From contig NZ_JAUQON010000002.1 of assembly GCF_030580955.1 (NCBI RefSeq), forward strand, positions 682,001 through 746,000: a DNA stretch of 64,000 bases, written 5' to 3'. The notes under the pieces were generated by a model. That model saw only the letters and a program-made list of their open reading frames with translations. It did not search any database and was not told the origin of the DNA. Positions 23,901 to 31,964 of this stretch are shown here, piece by piece (position 1 is the stretch's first letter; each line of letters opens with the position of its first letter). The translations under genes were made by a program, and so were the position numbers. Origin of the DNA: Hymenobacter convexus (GTDB lineage: Bacteria > Bacteroidota > Bacteroidia > Cytophagales > Hymenobacteraceae).

Positions 23901-26900
23901 CCAGCGCATGAATCAGGCCGTAGCCCCGCTCCAGGCGCAGGAATTTGGGCTGGCCGGGGCGGGTGAGCAGCACGTAGCGCGGGGCGGCCAGCTCCTTGTA
24001 GGCGGGGCCGGCATCGGCCGGTCGCGGGGGGAAGCGCAGCTCTAGCCGGCCCTGGCCCGGCGGCGTGGTGTAGGGCACGTCGAGCCGGGCATTGAGGTAG
24101 TCGAGAGTGGCGGCGGCCACCCACTCGGGCTTGCGGCGGAAGTCGGCTTCGGTGTAGGCAAAGCCTTGCAGCGGCAGCCACTTGTCGTAGTTGTTGAAAG
24201 TATAGCCATCGAGCCGGCCCAGCAAACTCGCGTCCAGGCACTGCATTTTTAACAGGTTTTTCCCGAAAGAGTACTTGTACAGCGGCTCAAACAGGAACTT
24301 GCGCCGCAGCCCGTACGCATCGCGCAGCAGCACCGAATCGGGCCGGAAGGGGCCGCTAATGAGCGCACCATCGTAGCGGCTGCGCGTGAGGGGGCGCAGC
24401 GCCTGCCCCTGCCGCAGCGTGGCCGCCGCCAAAAACGTGCCGTCGAGTACCACCAACGAGCGTTGCAGGCCCAGCAGCTCGGCGGGGGCCAGCTCCGGGT
24501 GGCGCTTTTCCACGCTCAATTCGGCGCAGGGATGGTTCACATCGATGCTCAGCGTGAGCTTGTGCAGCGGGCGCAAATACACCTCGCGCAGCGTGACGAA
24601 GCGCGTGGCCGTGCGCACGCTGATGGTGTGGAAGCCGCTGTCGGCCAGCACGGTGTAAGGGTCGTTTTGGTTGATGTCGTGGATGTAGCCGGGCTGGCCG
24701 TCCACGTACACCGCCACCGGCGGCAGCACCCGCCCCGAATCAACCAAGAAAACCGCCACTTGCGCGAGCCCGCCCGGCGCCGGCTGGTATTCGTGAAACA
24801 TGCCGGCTTCCGGATATAGAAATTGGTAAAACGTGAGTGAATCGAGACCCAGTACGTGCCGCCAGCGTGCCCACGGCAGCAGCTTCTGGGCCGACTGACC
24901 CTCAAAACTCGCCGCCAGCTTGAAGCGGCGCAGCGACTGCCGGCCCTGCACCGGCCGGGCCACGCGCAGCTGCGCCAGCGCGGGCGCGGCAGCTTGGTCA
25001 AACTTGCTGGTGTAGGCGTAGCTGGTGAGGTCGGCATGGGGCACGGGGCGGCCCCGCTCGTCGGTCACGGCGTAGCGCAGGCTGATGCGCTGGCCCGGGT
25101 AGGCCACGGCCGGCTGCTCGGCATTGATGACGAGCTGCGGCGCGGGCAGCGCCATCGTAAACTCGGCCGATTGCAGCGCCTCGCCCCACCAGTAGTGCAG
25201 CGAGGCAAACCACGGCTCCGAGCCGGCGTGCGGAATGGCCAGACTGAGCGCGTCGGCGTAGCCACGGTAGCGCAGGCGGTTGCCTTCATAGAGGTAGTAC
25301 CAGAAATGCAGCCCGCGCGGGTTGCTCACGGCCAGCACCAGCGAATCGGCCCGGCGGTCGGATAGCAGCGTGAGGTCGGCATTGCTTTGGTTGATGTCGA
25401 GGTCAGCGCGGCGGCCCTGCTCGTCGCGCAGCTCGTAAAAGTCGGCGTGGGCGTCCACCTTCAGCGCCAGCGGCAGCTGCACTGGCCCCCGAAACAGCCA
25501 GCCGCTGCCCAGCTCATTGGCCGTGGAAATGCGCAGCGTGGCCGCGTGCGGCTGGCTTTTGCCCACCTGCCGGTATTCGAGGTGCACCGAGTCGCCGCGC
25601 AGCTCGGCGTGCAGCTCGCCGGGGTCGTGGCGGAAATCGACGGCGGTGCTTTCGGTGCGGCGCTCGTTGTCGGAGGTCAGTAGAGTGGCCTGCACGTTGT
25701 AGCGAAAGTCCACGTCGGGCAGCGCATTGGCGGGCAGGTTGAGGCGGGTTTCGCCCAGCGGGTCCAGTGCCTGGCTTTTGGTCCAGAGCGTATCGGGCAT
25801 GAAGAACTGGCGGCCCGGCAGCGCGCCGGGCGCGCCGTAAGGCGTCACGCTCAGCCGCAGCCGGGCGTCGAGCAGGTTGAGGTCGTTGGCATCGGTGCCG
25901 CGCACAAACACGGCCTGCGGCTGGCCCTGTCGCTGGGTTTTTTCGGCCACTCGCAGCGTGTAATGGCTGTTTTTCAATTCGTAGTCTTCAAGCCGAAACT
26001 GGCCGCTGGCCAGCACGTGCCCGCGCCGGTCTTTCAGCCGAAAGCCCACGTAGGTGTCGGGGCGCAAACCCAGCGAGTCGGTCAACGGCAGGGTGTAGGC
26101 GTAACTGCCGGGGCGGCTGGGGCGCAGCAGGGCAATGCGCTTGCCGGATTCGGTGCCGTAGCCACTGCCGCCCAGCCACAGCGTGAGGGGCCGGCGGTAG
26201 GGGCGGCCGTTTTTGCGGCGCAGCACGCGGGCCTTCAGGCGCAGGGTGTCGCCGGTGGGGCGGTAGCGGGGCTGGCTGGTGGCTACGTAGTTGGCCCAGC
26301 GGCCTCGCTCCCCGTCTTCGTCTTCGCCCTCATCCTGGTGGTTCTCGCGGCGGCTCTGGCGCTCCTCGCGCACGTCTTCGTTGAAAATCGAGCGCAACAG
26401 GCCAATGGGGCCGGTGTTCACCTCGGCCGGGTCGTGCAGCTCCTGCACCAGCCGCCGCACCGGCCCGCTCAGGTAGCCCAGCGGGAAGCCGTAGAGCACC
26501 CGCCAGCCGGCCCGCTTCAGCCAGTGTCCGCGCGGCCGGGCCCGCTGCCCGCTATGCGGAAATGTCTGGTCGAGGGCGTGGAACGTGGTGCGCCCGCCGG
26601 CCGTCACGGCCACCAGGCCGGCCCGGCCGCCGCCGGCCTGCCGGTAGGTCTGGGTGGCGGCATCGAAAGCCAGCGGCTTGCCGCGCAAGGCCACCTGCGC
26701 ATCGGGCTGCAGCCGGCCCAGCGAGTCGCGCACCACGAGGCTCAAATCCACCTGGTTATCCACCACCAGCACCTCGCGGTCGGCTTCGGTGCGGAGCTGG
26801 TACACCAGCTGCGGGCCTTCGGTGTGGGCCACCAGGTAGTAGCCCAGCGGCAGCGGGCGCGGCGCGGGCTTGTCGGAAGGAAAGGAATCGACGGCCTGGG

Positions 26901-27081
26901 TGAAAAACTCCGGCCGGGCCGCGCCCAGCCCGCGCTCGTACAGCAGGCGGGCCTGCTCGTCGCTGATGCGGAAAACCTTGGTGAAGTAGCTGGTCTGGCG
27001 AGCCTGGGCCACCAGCTGCTGGGCGTGGGCGGGGCGTAGTAACAGCAAAGACAGAGCGGCGAAAAGTAGCAGAAGGCGCAT
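20995..27081 (-). CDS. alpha-2-macroglobulin family protein with embedded carboxypeptidase-regulatory and SusC-type plug domains
   Basis: 2028 residues from the ATG at 27081, which gives a good signal peptide (MRLLLLFAALSLLLL, cleaved after AHA). Residues about 80-1140 are macroglobulin-like MG domains (for example DTLRLKARVLRRKNGRPYRR, the MG2 pattern). At about 1148-1230 a carboxypeptidase-D regulatory-like domain appears (IRGQVIGQDSEEGLPGVTVL). It runs into a TonB-receptor plug of SusC type (EVVVVGYGAVEKRSMSGAV, then ALIINTKG) to about 1345. No beta-barrel follows. The A2M domain resumes (WWHPLLETDAHGLARADVVL), then LCNEQAASKLKALL near residue 1573, equivalent to the thioester CGEQ but with Asn, and a C-terminal receptor-like domain. 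Such proteins trap proteases in the periplasm or at the outer membrane; the plug suggests assembly with an outer-membrane partner. Confidence 0.88.
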   Translation of the reverse strand: MRLLLLFAALSLLLLRPAHAQQLVAQARQTSYFTKVFRISDEQARLLYERGLGAARPEFFTQAVDSFPSDKPAPRPLPLGYYLVAHTEGPQLVYQLRTEADREVLVVDNQVDLSLVVRDSLGRLQPDAQVALRGKPLAFDAATQTYRQAGGGRAGLVAVTAGGRTTFHALDQTFPHSGQRARPRGHWLKRAGWRVLYGFPLGYLSGPVRRLVQELHDPAEVNTGPIGLLRSIFNEDVREERQSRRENHQDEGEDEDGERGRWANYVATSQPRYRPTGDTLRLKARVLRRKNGRPYRRPLTLWLGGSGYGTESGKRIALLRPSRPGSYAYTLPLTDSLGLRPDTYVGFRLKDRRGHVLASGQFRLEDYELKNSHYTLRVAEKTQRQGQPQAVFVRGTDANDLNLLDARLRLSVTPYGAPGALPGRQFFMPDTLWTKSQALDPLGETRLNLPANALPDVDFRYNVQATLLTSDNERRTESTAVDFRHDPGELHAELRGDSVHLEYRQVGKSQPHAATLRISTANELGSGWLFRGPVQLPLALKVDAHADFYELRDEQGRRADLDINQSNADLTLLSDRRADSLVLAVSNPRGLHFWYYLYEGNRLRYRGYADALSLAIPHAGSEPWFASLHYWWGEALQSAEFTMALPAPQLVINAEQPAVAYPGQRISLRYAVTDERGRPVPHADLTSYAYTSKFDQAAAPALAQLRVARPVQGRQSLRRFKLAASFEGQSAQKLLPWARWRHVLGLDSLTFYQFLYPEAGMFHEYQPAPGGLAQVAVFLVDSGRVLPPVAVYVDGQPGYIHDINQNDPYTVLADSGFHTISVRTATRFVTLREVYLRPLHKLTLSIDVNHPCAELSVEKRHPELAPAELLGLQRSLVVLDGTFLAAATLRQGQALRPLTRSRYDGALISGPFRPDSVLLRDAYGLRRKFLFEPLYKYSFGKNLLKMQCLDASLLGRLDGYTFNNYDKWLPLQGFAYTEADFRRKPEWVAAATLDYLNARLDVPYTTPPGQGRLELRFPPRPADAGPAYKELAAPRYVLLTRPGQPKFLRLERGYGLIHALAPGRYRVAMLLADSSCLAPAEDVLIQPNGQTYFQLRLADRVPAGRLSRRINQQLWLRRPKTGHITMADSVPARREIRVEMPRTPQPGWRTIRGQVIGQDSEEGLPGVTVLIKGSTIGISTSADGSFTLQVPPDGRVTLRISSVGYATQEVAVSGLSTLVIKLAVDSKQLNEVVVVGYGAVEKRSMSGAVATVSAAPLRGLAGKVAGVQIEGAAPGSGARITIRGSASISGNNQPFILLNGLPFNGLQSDIDPASITSIRVIKGTEAASLYGAQAANGALIINTKGSADDVANGADPRLAMRRHFRDYAWWHPLLETDAHGLARADVVLPDDVTSWDSFVLASDDHGRLGRATGRLKSFKQLRAELATPRFLVAGDRTQLLGKSLNYGFDTAQVATTFRAGAQVLRTQNRLVSPVALDTLIFTAPSTTVLDSVTLSFALAQPNGYQDGEQRSLPVLPAGTLERVGTFATLTAADTTIQLPINPTFGEVTVRLESDALPLLLSEIDHLQRYAYLCNEQAASKLKALLLERRIREVQSLPFRSDKAINFLIKKLLAGQHKPEHLWGTWAESAVSPWATTHVLEALLDAEKAGYKVVFDRAATQAYLLRELDDHLSEAATVAQLRGRPLPSYYGYYRAPDDLIRLLALLHRLGAPADFKTYVARFDRLQNGRQPLDRYLALVTLRQQLGLPFQLDTLRRYRLSTQLGGVFYGDTLHASTYYGYLLRNRVGTTLLAYRALRSIGGHEAELARLRVGLLNLREGGHWTSTYEAAQILETIGPDLFVAGRPATFARAQLSGGLNQTVTQFPFTTKLAGSSGPLTLRKEGLLPLYATAYQSHWNPAPAPVTAAFTVRTQLAGQAGNRVTLRAGQPAELLVTVDVKAEARYVLLEVPIPAGCSYGAPAPTNGLETHREYLRHQTGIFLDRLPIGRHQFRIALQPRFKGTYTINPAKAELVYFPTKFGRSASKQAVVR

Positions 27082-27145
27082 AAGCAGGCAGGAAGAAGTT
27101 TCCCATCCGATGCAGGCCCGCGGCGGAATACACACGGCTGAACGC

Positions 27146-27173
27146 AAAAAGGCCCGGTCGGAACCGGGCCTTT
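27146..27173 (-). terminator. intrinsic terminator downstream of the DUF1648 gene
   Basis: AAAGGCCCGGT pairs with ACCGGGCCTTT (loop CGGA); T5 follows on the minus strand. It separates the small membrane protein gene from the macroglobulin gene. An orphan right arm of the family A repeat (GCTCAGCATGACG) lies just beyond at 27192. Confidence 0.75.
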
Positions 27174-27251
27174 GGTTGGCGGTAGCTATGTGCTCAGCAT
27201 GACGTTCAGAGAAGCGCCCGTAGCTGTCAATTTCTCATGGCCCAGGGCGGA

Positions 27252-27590
27252 CTAGCGGGCACCGTGGTATGTGGCCACGAGCCAGGTGCAGAGCACCGCG
27301 CTGAGGAACAGCATCCCACCGGTAAGCAAGCGCCGGCTTGCCGCTTGGGCCGGGGTAGCGGGCGGCGAGGAAAACCAGTGCGCCGCGCCATAGACCAGCA
27401 GGGGCACCCAAACGATTGCCCAGCAGGCGTACTTGTTTGCGTACTGGTCGGCTCCGCCCCGGGTAAAGTGCATCGGCACCTGCATCGGCAGCGCCGGCCA
27501 GGTCCACGCCAGGCAGGCCACGGGCAACAGCAACAAGCCGAGGACCAAGAGTTGACGCCCGCTAACGGGCTGGAGGAATGAAGGAGTCAT
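27252..27590 (-). CDS. DUF1648-like small membrane protein
   Basis: 112 residues, three hydrophobic segments (LLVLGLLLLPVACLAW, YACWAIVWVPLLVYGAAHWF and LLTGGMLFLSAVLCTWLVA). LPMQVPMHFTRGGADQYANK between the first and second is the DUF1648 signature (LPxxIPxHWxxxGxPDxYxxK), as found in SdpI-type immunity proteins and many stand-alone proteins. It lacks the SdpI C-terminal half, so a specific immunity role is not supported. Flanked by terminators at 27146 and 27618, so it appears to be a single transcription unit. Confidence 0.75.
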   Translation of the reverse strand: MTPSFLQPVSGRQLLVLGLLLLPVACLAWTWPALPMQVPMHFTRGGADQYANKYACWAIVWVPLLVYGAAHWFSSPPATPAQAASRRLLTGGMLFLSAVLCTWLVATYHGAR

Positions 27591-27617
27591 AGAGCAGGCG
27601 GGGAAGGTAGGATGAAA

Positions 27618-27650
27618 ATCCGTTGCGCCTCGTATGGGGGCGCAACGGAT
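27618..27650 (-). terminator. hairpin terminator of the gene ending at 27687
   Basis: ATCCGTTGCGCC pairs with GGCGCAACGGAT (12 bp), followed on the minus strand by TTTT. Confidence 0.7.
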
Positions 27651-27686
27651 TCCCCTCGTTTCACGCTTCGGACGTGAATGCTGAGC

Positions 27687-29255
27687 TTAAATATTCATCT
27701 TCAGCAGCTTCATGCCGAGCTGCTTTTTCTTTTTGTAGTAGTCCGTCACCATCACGTAACCGGGCTTGGCGGGGTAAAGGTAGGAGTAGGTGGGGCCGGC
27801 GTTCAGTTCGATTTTATCGGTGGTGTACTTGCCGCTGTTGCCGAAGCCGATGCCGCCGATGTAGCCCTTCGCGGCCTCGCCCTTCTCCTTGTCGAAGTTG
27901 AGGTACACCACGTTGAACTGCGTGTTGGCGTCGTCTTTCTGCAGGAACTGGTAGTCAAAATCGCCCTGCGCCTTCATAATCATGCCCAGCAGGCTGGAAC
28001 CCATCAGGCCCGCGCCGGGCGGAATCTCGGCGTTGGTCACGGTTTTTGGGAAAAACTTCACGTTGCTGAGCTTGGCCTGCGGGTCGAGCTCGAACACCAG
28101 CAGGTTGGCAATCTTGCCTTTGCTCACGCTGGTGCCGCCGCCCAGCGCCTTCATGGCAATGCCCAGGCCGTCGCCCACAATCTTGAACTGCTCGGCCACG
28201 ATGTACATGCGGCCGTCGGCGCCTTTCACTACGGCGTGGTTGAAATTCACGTAGTTGTCTTCCTGGCTGGCCTTGGCCTCGGCGGGCATGAGGGCGGCCA
28301 CCTCGTTGTGCCAGCCGTAGTTTTTGGCGCTCACCACCTTGCCGGCTTCCGAGAAGCGCTTCACGAAGAAGCCCTGGCTTTTGTTCACCATGGGCTTGTC
28401 GTCGAGCTTGTAGTACTCGCCCACGGCCACAAACTCGCGGGTGCTGGGGTCGAAGGTGAACGAGCTGAGCGAGAGCTGCTCGGTGGGGCTAGTTTCGACG
28501 GGCATGTCGAGCAGCTTTTTGCCGGTTTTGGCATCGAGCGCCACCATCGAGAAGTTGAACTTGTGCGACATCAGCCCGTCGCGGCGCATCATCATGCCCA
28601 GCAGGTACTTGTCGGCGGCCTCGGTAATGCTCAGCGACTCGTACTGCTTCGATTTTTCGTCCGACGTGATGCGCCAGTGCATGTTCAGCTTGTCGTCGTA
28701 GATGGCCAGCGTGTAGCCCTTAGCCATGGCGCCGGTGTAGCCGTTGCGCACGAAGCCCAGGCCCGGCACCGGAATCAGGTTCATGCCCATCATGCCGTTG
28801 CCGGCCGGGTCGGCCGACATCGCCTGCGCGGCCAGCATCCGCTTGTCGCCGCCCGACAGGTCGCCGATAACCTTGCTGCCCAGCTTTTTCAGGCTGGTGT
28901 CGTAGGTTTCAATCTCCAGGGTCTGGTCCTTGCCGTTGGCGAAATAAAACGCGAAAGCCGAGCCGTTGAATGTGTTTTTCAGCAGCGTGTACCCGGCCGG
29001 CTTCTGAATGGTGATGCTCGACACTTTGGTCAAATCCTGGTCATACAGGTCGAGCAGGTAGTTGTCGTTTTTGCGGTCGGCCTTGTCGCCGCGCGTAAAC
29101 ATGACGTAGCCCTTCACCTCGTTGCCTGCATAAATGGGCGAGAGCGCCGCGCGCCGCATGTTCGAGATGCCGTCGATGGTTTGGGTTTGGGCGTGCAGAG
29201 CCGCCGGGACTACCAGCGCCATAGCGGCCGCCAGCAGAATGCGTTTAACAAGCAT
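27687..29255 (-). CDS. secreted protein of unknown function (possibly DUF6770 family)
   Basis: 522 residues with a signal peptide (MLVKRILLAAAMALVVPAAL, cut near LHAQ). The mature part is rich in beta-strand patterns of the type YTLAIYDDKLNMHWR, FFVKRFSEAGKVVS and NLLVFELDPQAKLSN, which reads like a repeated propeller with conserved xxxxLDxxxK strands. NFNHAVVKGADGRMYIVAEQF is a typical blade. No catalytic motif or T9SS sorting domain is seen, and the C-terminus (KKKKQLGMKLLKMNI) is basic. The family assignment is from memory of similar proteins and is tentative. A stand-alone gene with a hairpin terminator. Confidence 0.75.
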   Translation of the reverse strand: MLVKRILLAAAMALVVPAALHAQTQTIDGISNMRRAALSPIYAGNEVKGYVMFTRGDKADRKNDNYLLDLYDQDLTKVSSITIQKPAGYTLLKNTFNGSAFAFYFANGKDQTLEIETYDTSLKKLGSKVIGDLSGGDKRMLAAQAMSADPAGNGMMGMNLIPVPGLGFVRNGYTGAMAKGYTLAIYDDKLNMHWRITSDEKSKQYESLSITEAADKYLLGMMMRRDGLMSHKFNFSMVALDAKTGKKLLDMPVETSPTEQLSLSSFTFDPSTREFVAVGEYYKLDDKPMVNKSQGFFVKRFSEAGKVVSAKNYGWHNEVAALMPAEAKASQEDNYVNFNHAVVKGADGRMYIVAEQFKIVGDGLGIAMKALGGGTSVSKGKIANLLVFELDPQAKLSNVKFFPKTVTNAEIPPGAGLMGSSLLGMIMKAQGDFDYQFLQKDDANTQFNVVYLNFDKEKGEAAKGYIGGIGFGNSGKYTTDKIELNAGPTYSYLYPAKPGYVMVTDYYKKKKQLGMKLLKMNI

Positions 29256-29326
29256 GAAAATGGAGGTAAGGGTGAGAAATAAGCGGAATGGTTTGATGGA
29301 ATTGAGTTTTCAAAACTTAAAAGGAC

Positions 29327-29408
29327 GTCATGCTGAGCGCAGCCGAAGCATCTCTACCGAGTAGGTATACTATTGCGGTAGAGATGCTTCGGCTGCGCTC
29401 AGCATGAC
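29327..29408. repeat. dispersed palindromic element, family A, copy 4
   Basis: GTCATGCTGAGCGCAGCCG / CGGCTGCGCTCAGCATGAC arms with GAAGCATCTCTACCG extension; short AT-containing centre. Between the M48 stop and the start of the next gene on the minus strand. Confidence 0.92.
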
Positions 29409-29433
29409 GCTCTTTGTAAATGGATAAGCGGCT

Positions 29434-30909
29434 CTAGCGAATGGATTTCTTGCCCGACGCCGCCGGCTTCGGAAACAGCAGCTTTGCGAATCTGCCGTCG
29501 CGGTACTGGGCCTGGTATTGCTGCTGCAGGGCGGTGGCGCGGGGCTCGGCGGCCAGCTTGGCGGCGGCGTAGGCGGCCGCTTGGGCGTATTCGTCGGCAG
29601 CCGGCGCAACGGGCGCGTTTTGAGCAAAGCAGGCCACCAGGCCCTTGTAGTCGTCGGCTTTCCAGGCGGTGAGCGTGGTGAGGAGCTGGTTGAAATTATC
29701 GGGGTGATGCTTCGAAACGTTGCCCACCACCTCGTAGAAATCGTGCTTCAGCAGGTGCTCGCGCAGCTCGTAGAGGCTCAGCGTCACCACCGAGCGCAGG
29801 TAGGCATTCTGGGGCTCGTCGTGCAGCAGCTGCAGCGCCTCGTACAGGGCGTGGTCGTAGCAGTCGTAGTCGAACCAGCTTTGCACGGCCTCCAGGCGGC
29901 TCAGCGCCACAATGCGGGCGAACTCCGGCGTAGGCGCCGTGGGCCCGTCGGCAATCTGGCCCTGGGCCAGTTCGCTCAGGTAGCGCATGCGCTTGGCGCA
30001 GTCGGGGTGGCTTTTGAGGGTGTCGGTGGTTTCGAGCACCGTTTTGGTGGGCGCGGCCACCGTGAAGATGGACTTGGGCTTGGCCGGCGCTTCGGGCAGC
30101 GGGTAGGGGAAATTGGCGCAGCCAAAATACTGGCCCAGCGCCAGCGGCTCAGCCGAAAGCGGTTGGTCGATTTTGTCGAGCAACTGCAGCGCGCGGTAGG
30201 CCTGCCGGGTGTCGAAGCTGGTGCGTTTGAGCAGCGCGTAGCCCAGCGAATCGGCCTGCTTTTCGTACTGGCGGTGGTGGAAGTTGCTGTTCAAGGACAA
30301 GCCTAGTGCCAGCTCCTTCAGCTTTGAGCTGATGTTGTACTCATCGGCCACAATGCGCTTGAACTCCTTCCGCAGCTCCTTGCTGTGGATGCGGGTGAGC
30401 TGCGCGTGCAGGCCGCGCTCCATGTGCGCGCACTGGATGTGGGCCAGCTCGTGGCAGAGTACGTAGGCCAGCTGGCTTTCGTTTTCGAGGCGGCTGAGCA
30501 GGCCGATATTCAGCATCACGATGCTGTTGCCCACGGCGTGGGCGTTGGGCTCGGGGTTGCGGCTGAGCACGAGCTGCACGGCCGCCAGCTGCGGGTTGGC
30601 CTGCCGGATTTGCCCGAACACGCGCTGCACGTAGGGGTTCAGCACGGGGTCGACGAGGGCGGAGTAGCGGACGGTATTATACACGTCGTCGGCCGCTTCC
30701 TGGGCAATGCGTTTGTAATGGTCGCGGTACTCGCCGCTCACCGACTTGGGCGTCACCAGATACTTCTGCACGGCGGCGCGGTGGGCCACGGCCATTTCAT
30801 GCACCCGCACGGTATCGGCCGAGTAAAAAGGCAGATATGGCGCCTGTTGCGCCAGTGCCGGGGTAGCCAGCACGCTGGCCAATACAGCCAGCAAAAACAG
30901 GAGACGCAT
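29434..30909 (-). CDS. M48 family metallopeptidase, secreted
   Basis: 491 residues from the ATG at 30909, which gives a signal peptide (LFLLAVLASVLATPALAQ). The frame opens at 30948 but those residues are not signal-like. AYVLCHELAHIQCAHMERG contains the zinc HExxH; the KQADSLGYALLKR segment holds the third ligand (ExxxD/A D type) about 80 residues on. The protein lacks the membrane spans of HtpX/Ste24, so it resembles the periplasmic BepA/LoiP group. The C-terminal 150 residues are helical (ALQLLHDEPQNAYLRSVVTL), TPR-like. A role in outer-membrane protein quality control is plausible by family. Confidence 0.88.
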   Translation of the reverse strand: MRLLFLLAVLASVLATPALAQQAPYLPFYSADTVRVHEMAVAHRAAVQKYLVTPKSVSGEYRDHYKRIAQEAADDVYNTVRYSALVDPVLNPYVQRVFGQIRQANPQLAAVQLVLSRNPEPNAHAVGNSIVMLNIGLLSRLENESQLAYVLCHELAHIQCAHMERGLHAQLTRIHSKELRKEFKRIVADEYNISSKLKELALGLSLNSNFHHRQYEKQADSLGYALLKRTSFDTRQAYRALQLLDKIDQPLSAEPLALGQYFGCANFPYPLPEAPAKPKSIFTVAAPTKTVLETTDTLKSHPDCAKRMRYLSELAQGQIADGPTAPTPEFARIVALSRLEAVQSWFDYDCYDHALYEALQLLHDEPQNAYLRSVVTLSLYELREHLLKHDFYEVVGNVSKHHPDNFNQLLTTLTAWKADDYKGLVACFAQNAPVAPAADEYAQAAAYAAAKLAAEPRATALQQQYQAQYRDGRFAKLLFPKPAASGKKSIR

Positions 30910-30958
30910 AAAGCCGTCGGAGGAATAAGTTTTCGGGAAGGAAGACAATCGGTCGGAC

Positions 30959-30966
30959 CAAAGGTA
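30959..30966 (-). promoter_or_regulatory. candidate -7 promoter element of the M48 gene
   Basis: Minus strand reads TACCTTTG, an exact match to TAnnTTTG, 50 bases upstream of the ATG at 30909. The -33 element is weak. Confidence 0.6.
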
Positions 30967-31078
30967 GAACGACGAATTGCTATAATCCTAGCTGTGTATC
31001 CGCGGCGGCGAAAGAATTTTTAGCAGTGGAAAACAAGGGATTAAGTGGCTGTATTGGAGTAGGCACACTATGCCTGTC

Positions 31079-31182
31079 GTCATGCAGAGCGTAGCGAAGC
31101 ATCTCGCGTGTGGTGGTAATTCAATCACCAAACGAAAAAAATAGTGGTGGCAGGCAAGATGCTTCGCTACGCTCTGCATGAC
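31079..31182. repeat. dispersed palindromic element, family A, copy 5
   Basis: Arms GTCATGCAGAGCGTAGCG / CGCTACGCTCTGCATGAC with GAAGCATCT core; longest centre of the set. Between the M48 promoter region and the methyltransferase stop. Confidence 0.9.
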
Positions 31183-31207
31183 GTTCAATTTGCAGTAACC
31201 GCTGGTT

Positions 31208-31846
31208 TCAACCCGCCGCCACCCGCGCCACCACGGCAAAAAGCGGGTCGGAGCGGCCGGGCGGCAGCGGGCTGCGGTCGAGCAGTTCGATGCCGTGCCA
31301 GCCGCCGGCCGCAGTCAGGTACTGGCGCACCAGGGCGAGGTGGCCGCGGTCGTCCAGCGCGTGCCAGGCGGCAATGGCTTTGCTGGGAAAGCAGCGGTTG
31401 GAGAAGGTGATGACCAGCGGGGCCTCGGGCCGGAGCACGCGGGCCAGCTCGCGCAGCACCGCCACGGGCTGCGTCAGATAGTCGATGGACACGCAGATGG
31501 CCGCACCGTCGAACTCGTCGTCGGCGAAGGGCAGGGCGGGCTGCTGGTTCAGGTCCTGCACCACGAATGACGCCAGCCGCGGGTTGGCTTTCAGCTCGGC
31601 TTTGTTCATACCCAGGCCCACCACCCGGCGGTAGAGCACCTCGGGTGGCAGGTGGCTCACCCAACTGCTCATCAGGTCGAGCAGGGTAGAATCCGGCGGA
31701 AAGTATTCGCGGTAGAGCTGCGTGACGGCCGCAATGGCGCGGTCGTCGATGTGCGTCACGAAGCGCGGGTGGTGGTAGAATTCCGCATCAGGCGTTTCGT
31801 CCTGGCGGCGGAAGATGTTGGCGGGAAGAGCGTCGTCGGGGTTCAT
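31208..31846 (-). CDS. class I SAM-dependent methyltransferase
   Basis: 212 residues from the ATG at 31846 (frame open to 31882, where the added residues derive from the next repeat). Motif I is LLDLMSSWVSHLP in place of the usual glycine-rich loop; this LDLxSSWxSHLP variant occurs in a widespread uncharacterised methyltransferase family. GLGMNKAELKANP, QDLNQQPALPFADDEFDGA and VLRELARVLRPEAPLVITFS are motifs II to V. The substrate is unknown. Flanked by a repeat on each side. Confidence 0.85.
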   Translation of the reverse strand: MNPDDALPANIFRRQDETPDAEFYHHPRFVTHIDDRAIAAVTQLYREYFPPDSTLLDLMSSWVSHLPPEVLYRRVVGLGMNKAELKANPRLASFVVQDLNQQPALPFADDEFDGAAICVSIDYLTQPVAVLRELARVLRPEAPLVITFSNRCFPSKAIAAWHALDDRGHLALVRQYLTAAGGWHGIELLDRSPLPPGRSDPLFAVVARVAAG

Positions 31847-31867
31847 TAAATAGGATGTTGGAACGAT

Positions 31868-31964
31868 GTAGAGACGCGACACTTCGCGTCTTGGGGGTGA
31901 ACGATGGTGGGCAAGCGTTACCCGAACGGCGCGGCCCCGGAGACGCGAAGTGTCGCGTCTCTAC
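31868..31964. repeat. dispersed palindromic element, family B (GTAGAGACGCGACACTT)
   Basis: Perfect 24-bp inverted repeat: 31868-31891 (starts GTAGAGACGCGACACTTC) with 31941-31964, around a 49-bp centre. Its right end contains the stop codon of the uvrA-like gene (31961-31963). Unrelated in sequence to family A. A degenerate related hairpin lies at 38014-38033. Confidence 0.9.

Noticed and set aside
27252..27590. SdpI-type immunity protein
   Set aside because: Only the DUF1648 segment is present; the SdpI C-terminal membrane part and any toxin gene are missing.
27678..29282. 534-residue open frame on the plus strand, antisense to the whole secreted-protein gene
   Set aside because: Residue content (His, Gly, Val, Ala runs) and lack of any motif are those of a shadow frame in GC-rich DNA; the minus-strand protein has a signal peptide and regular blades.
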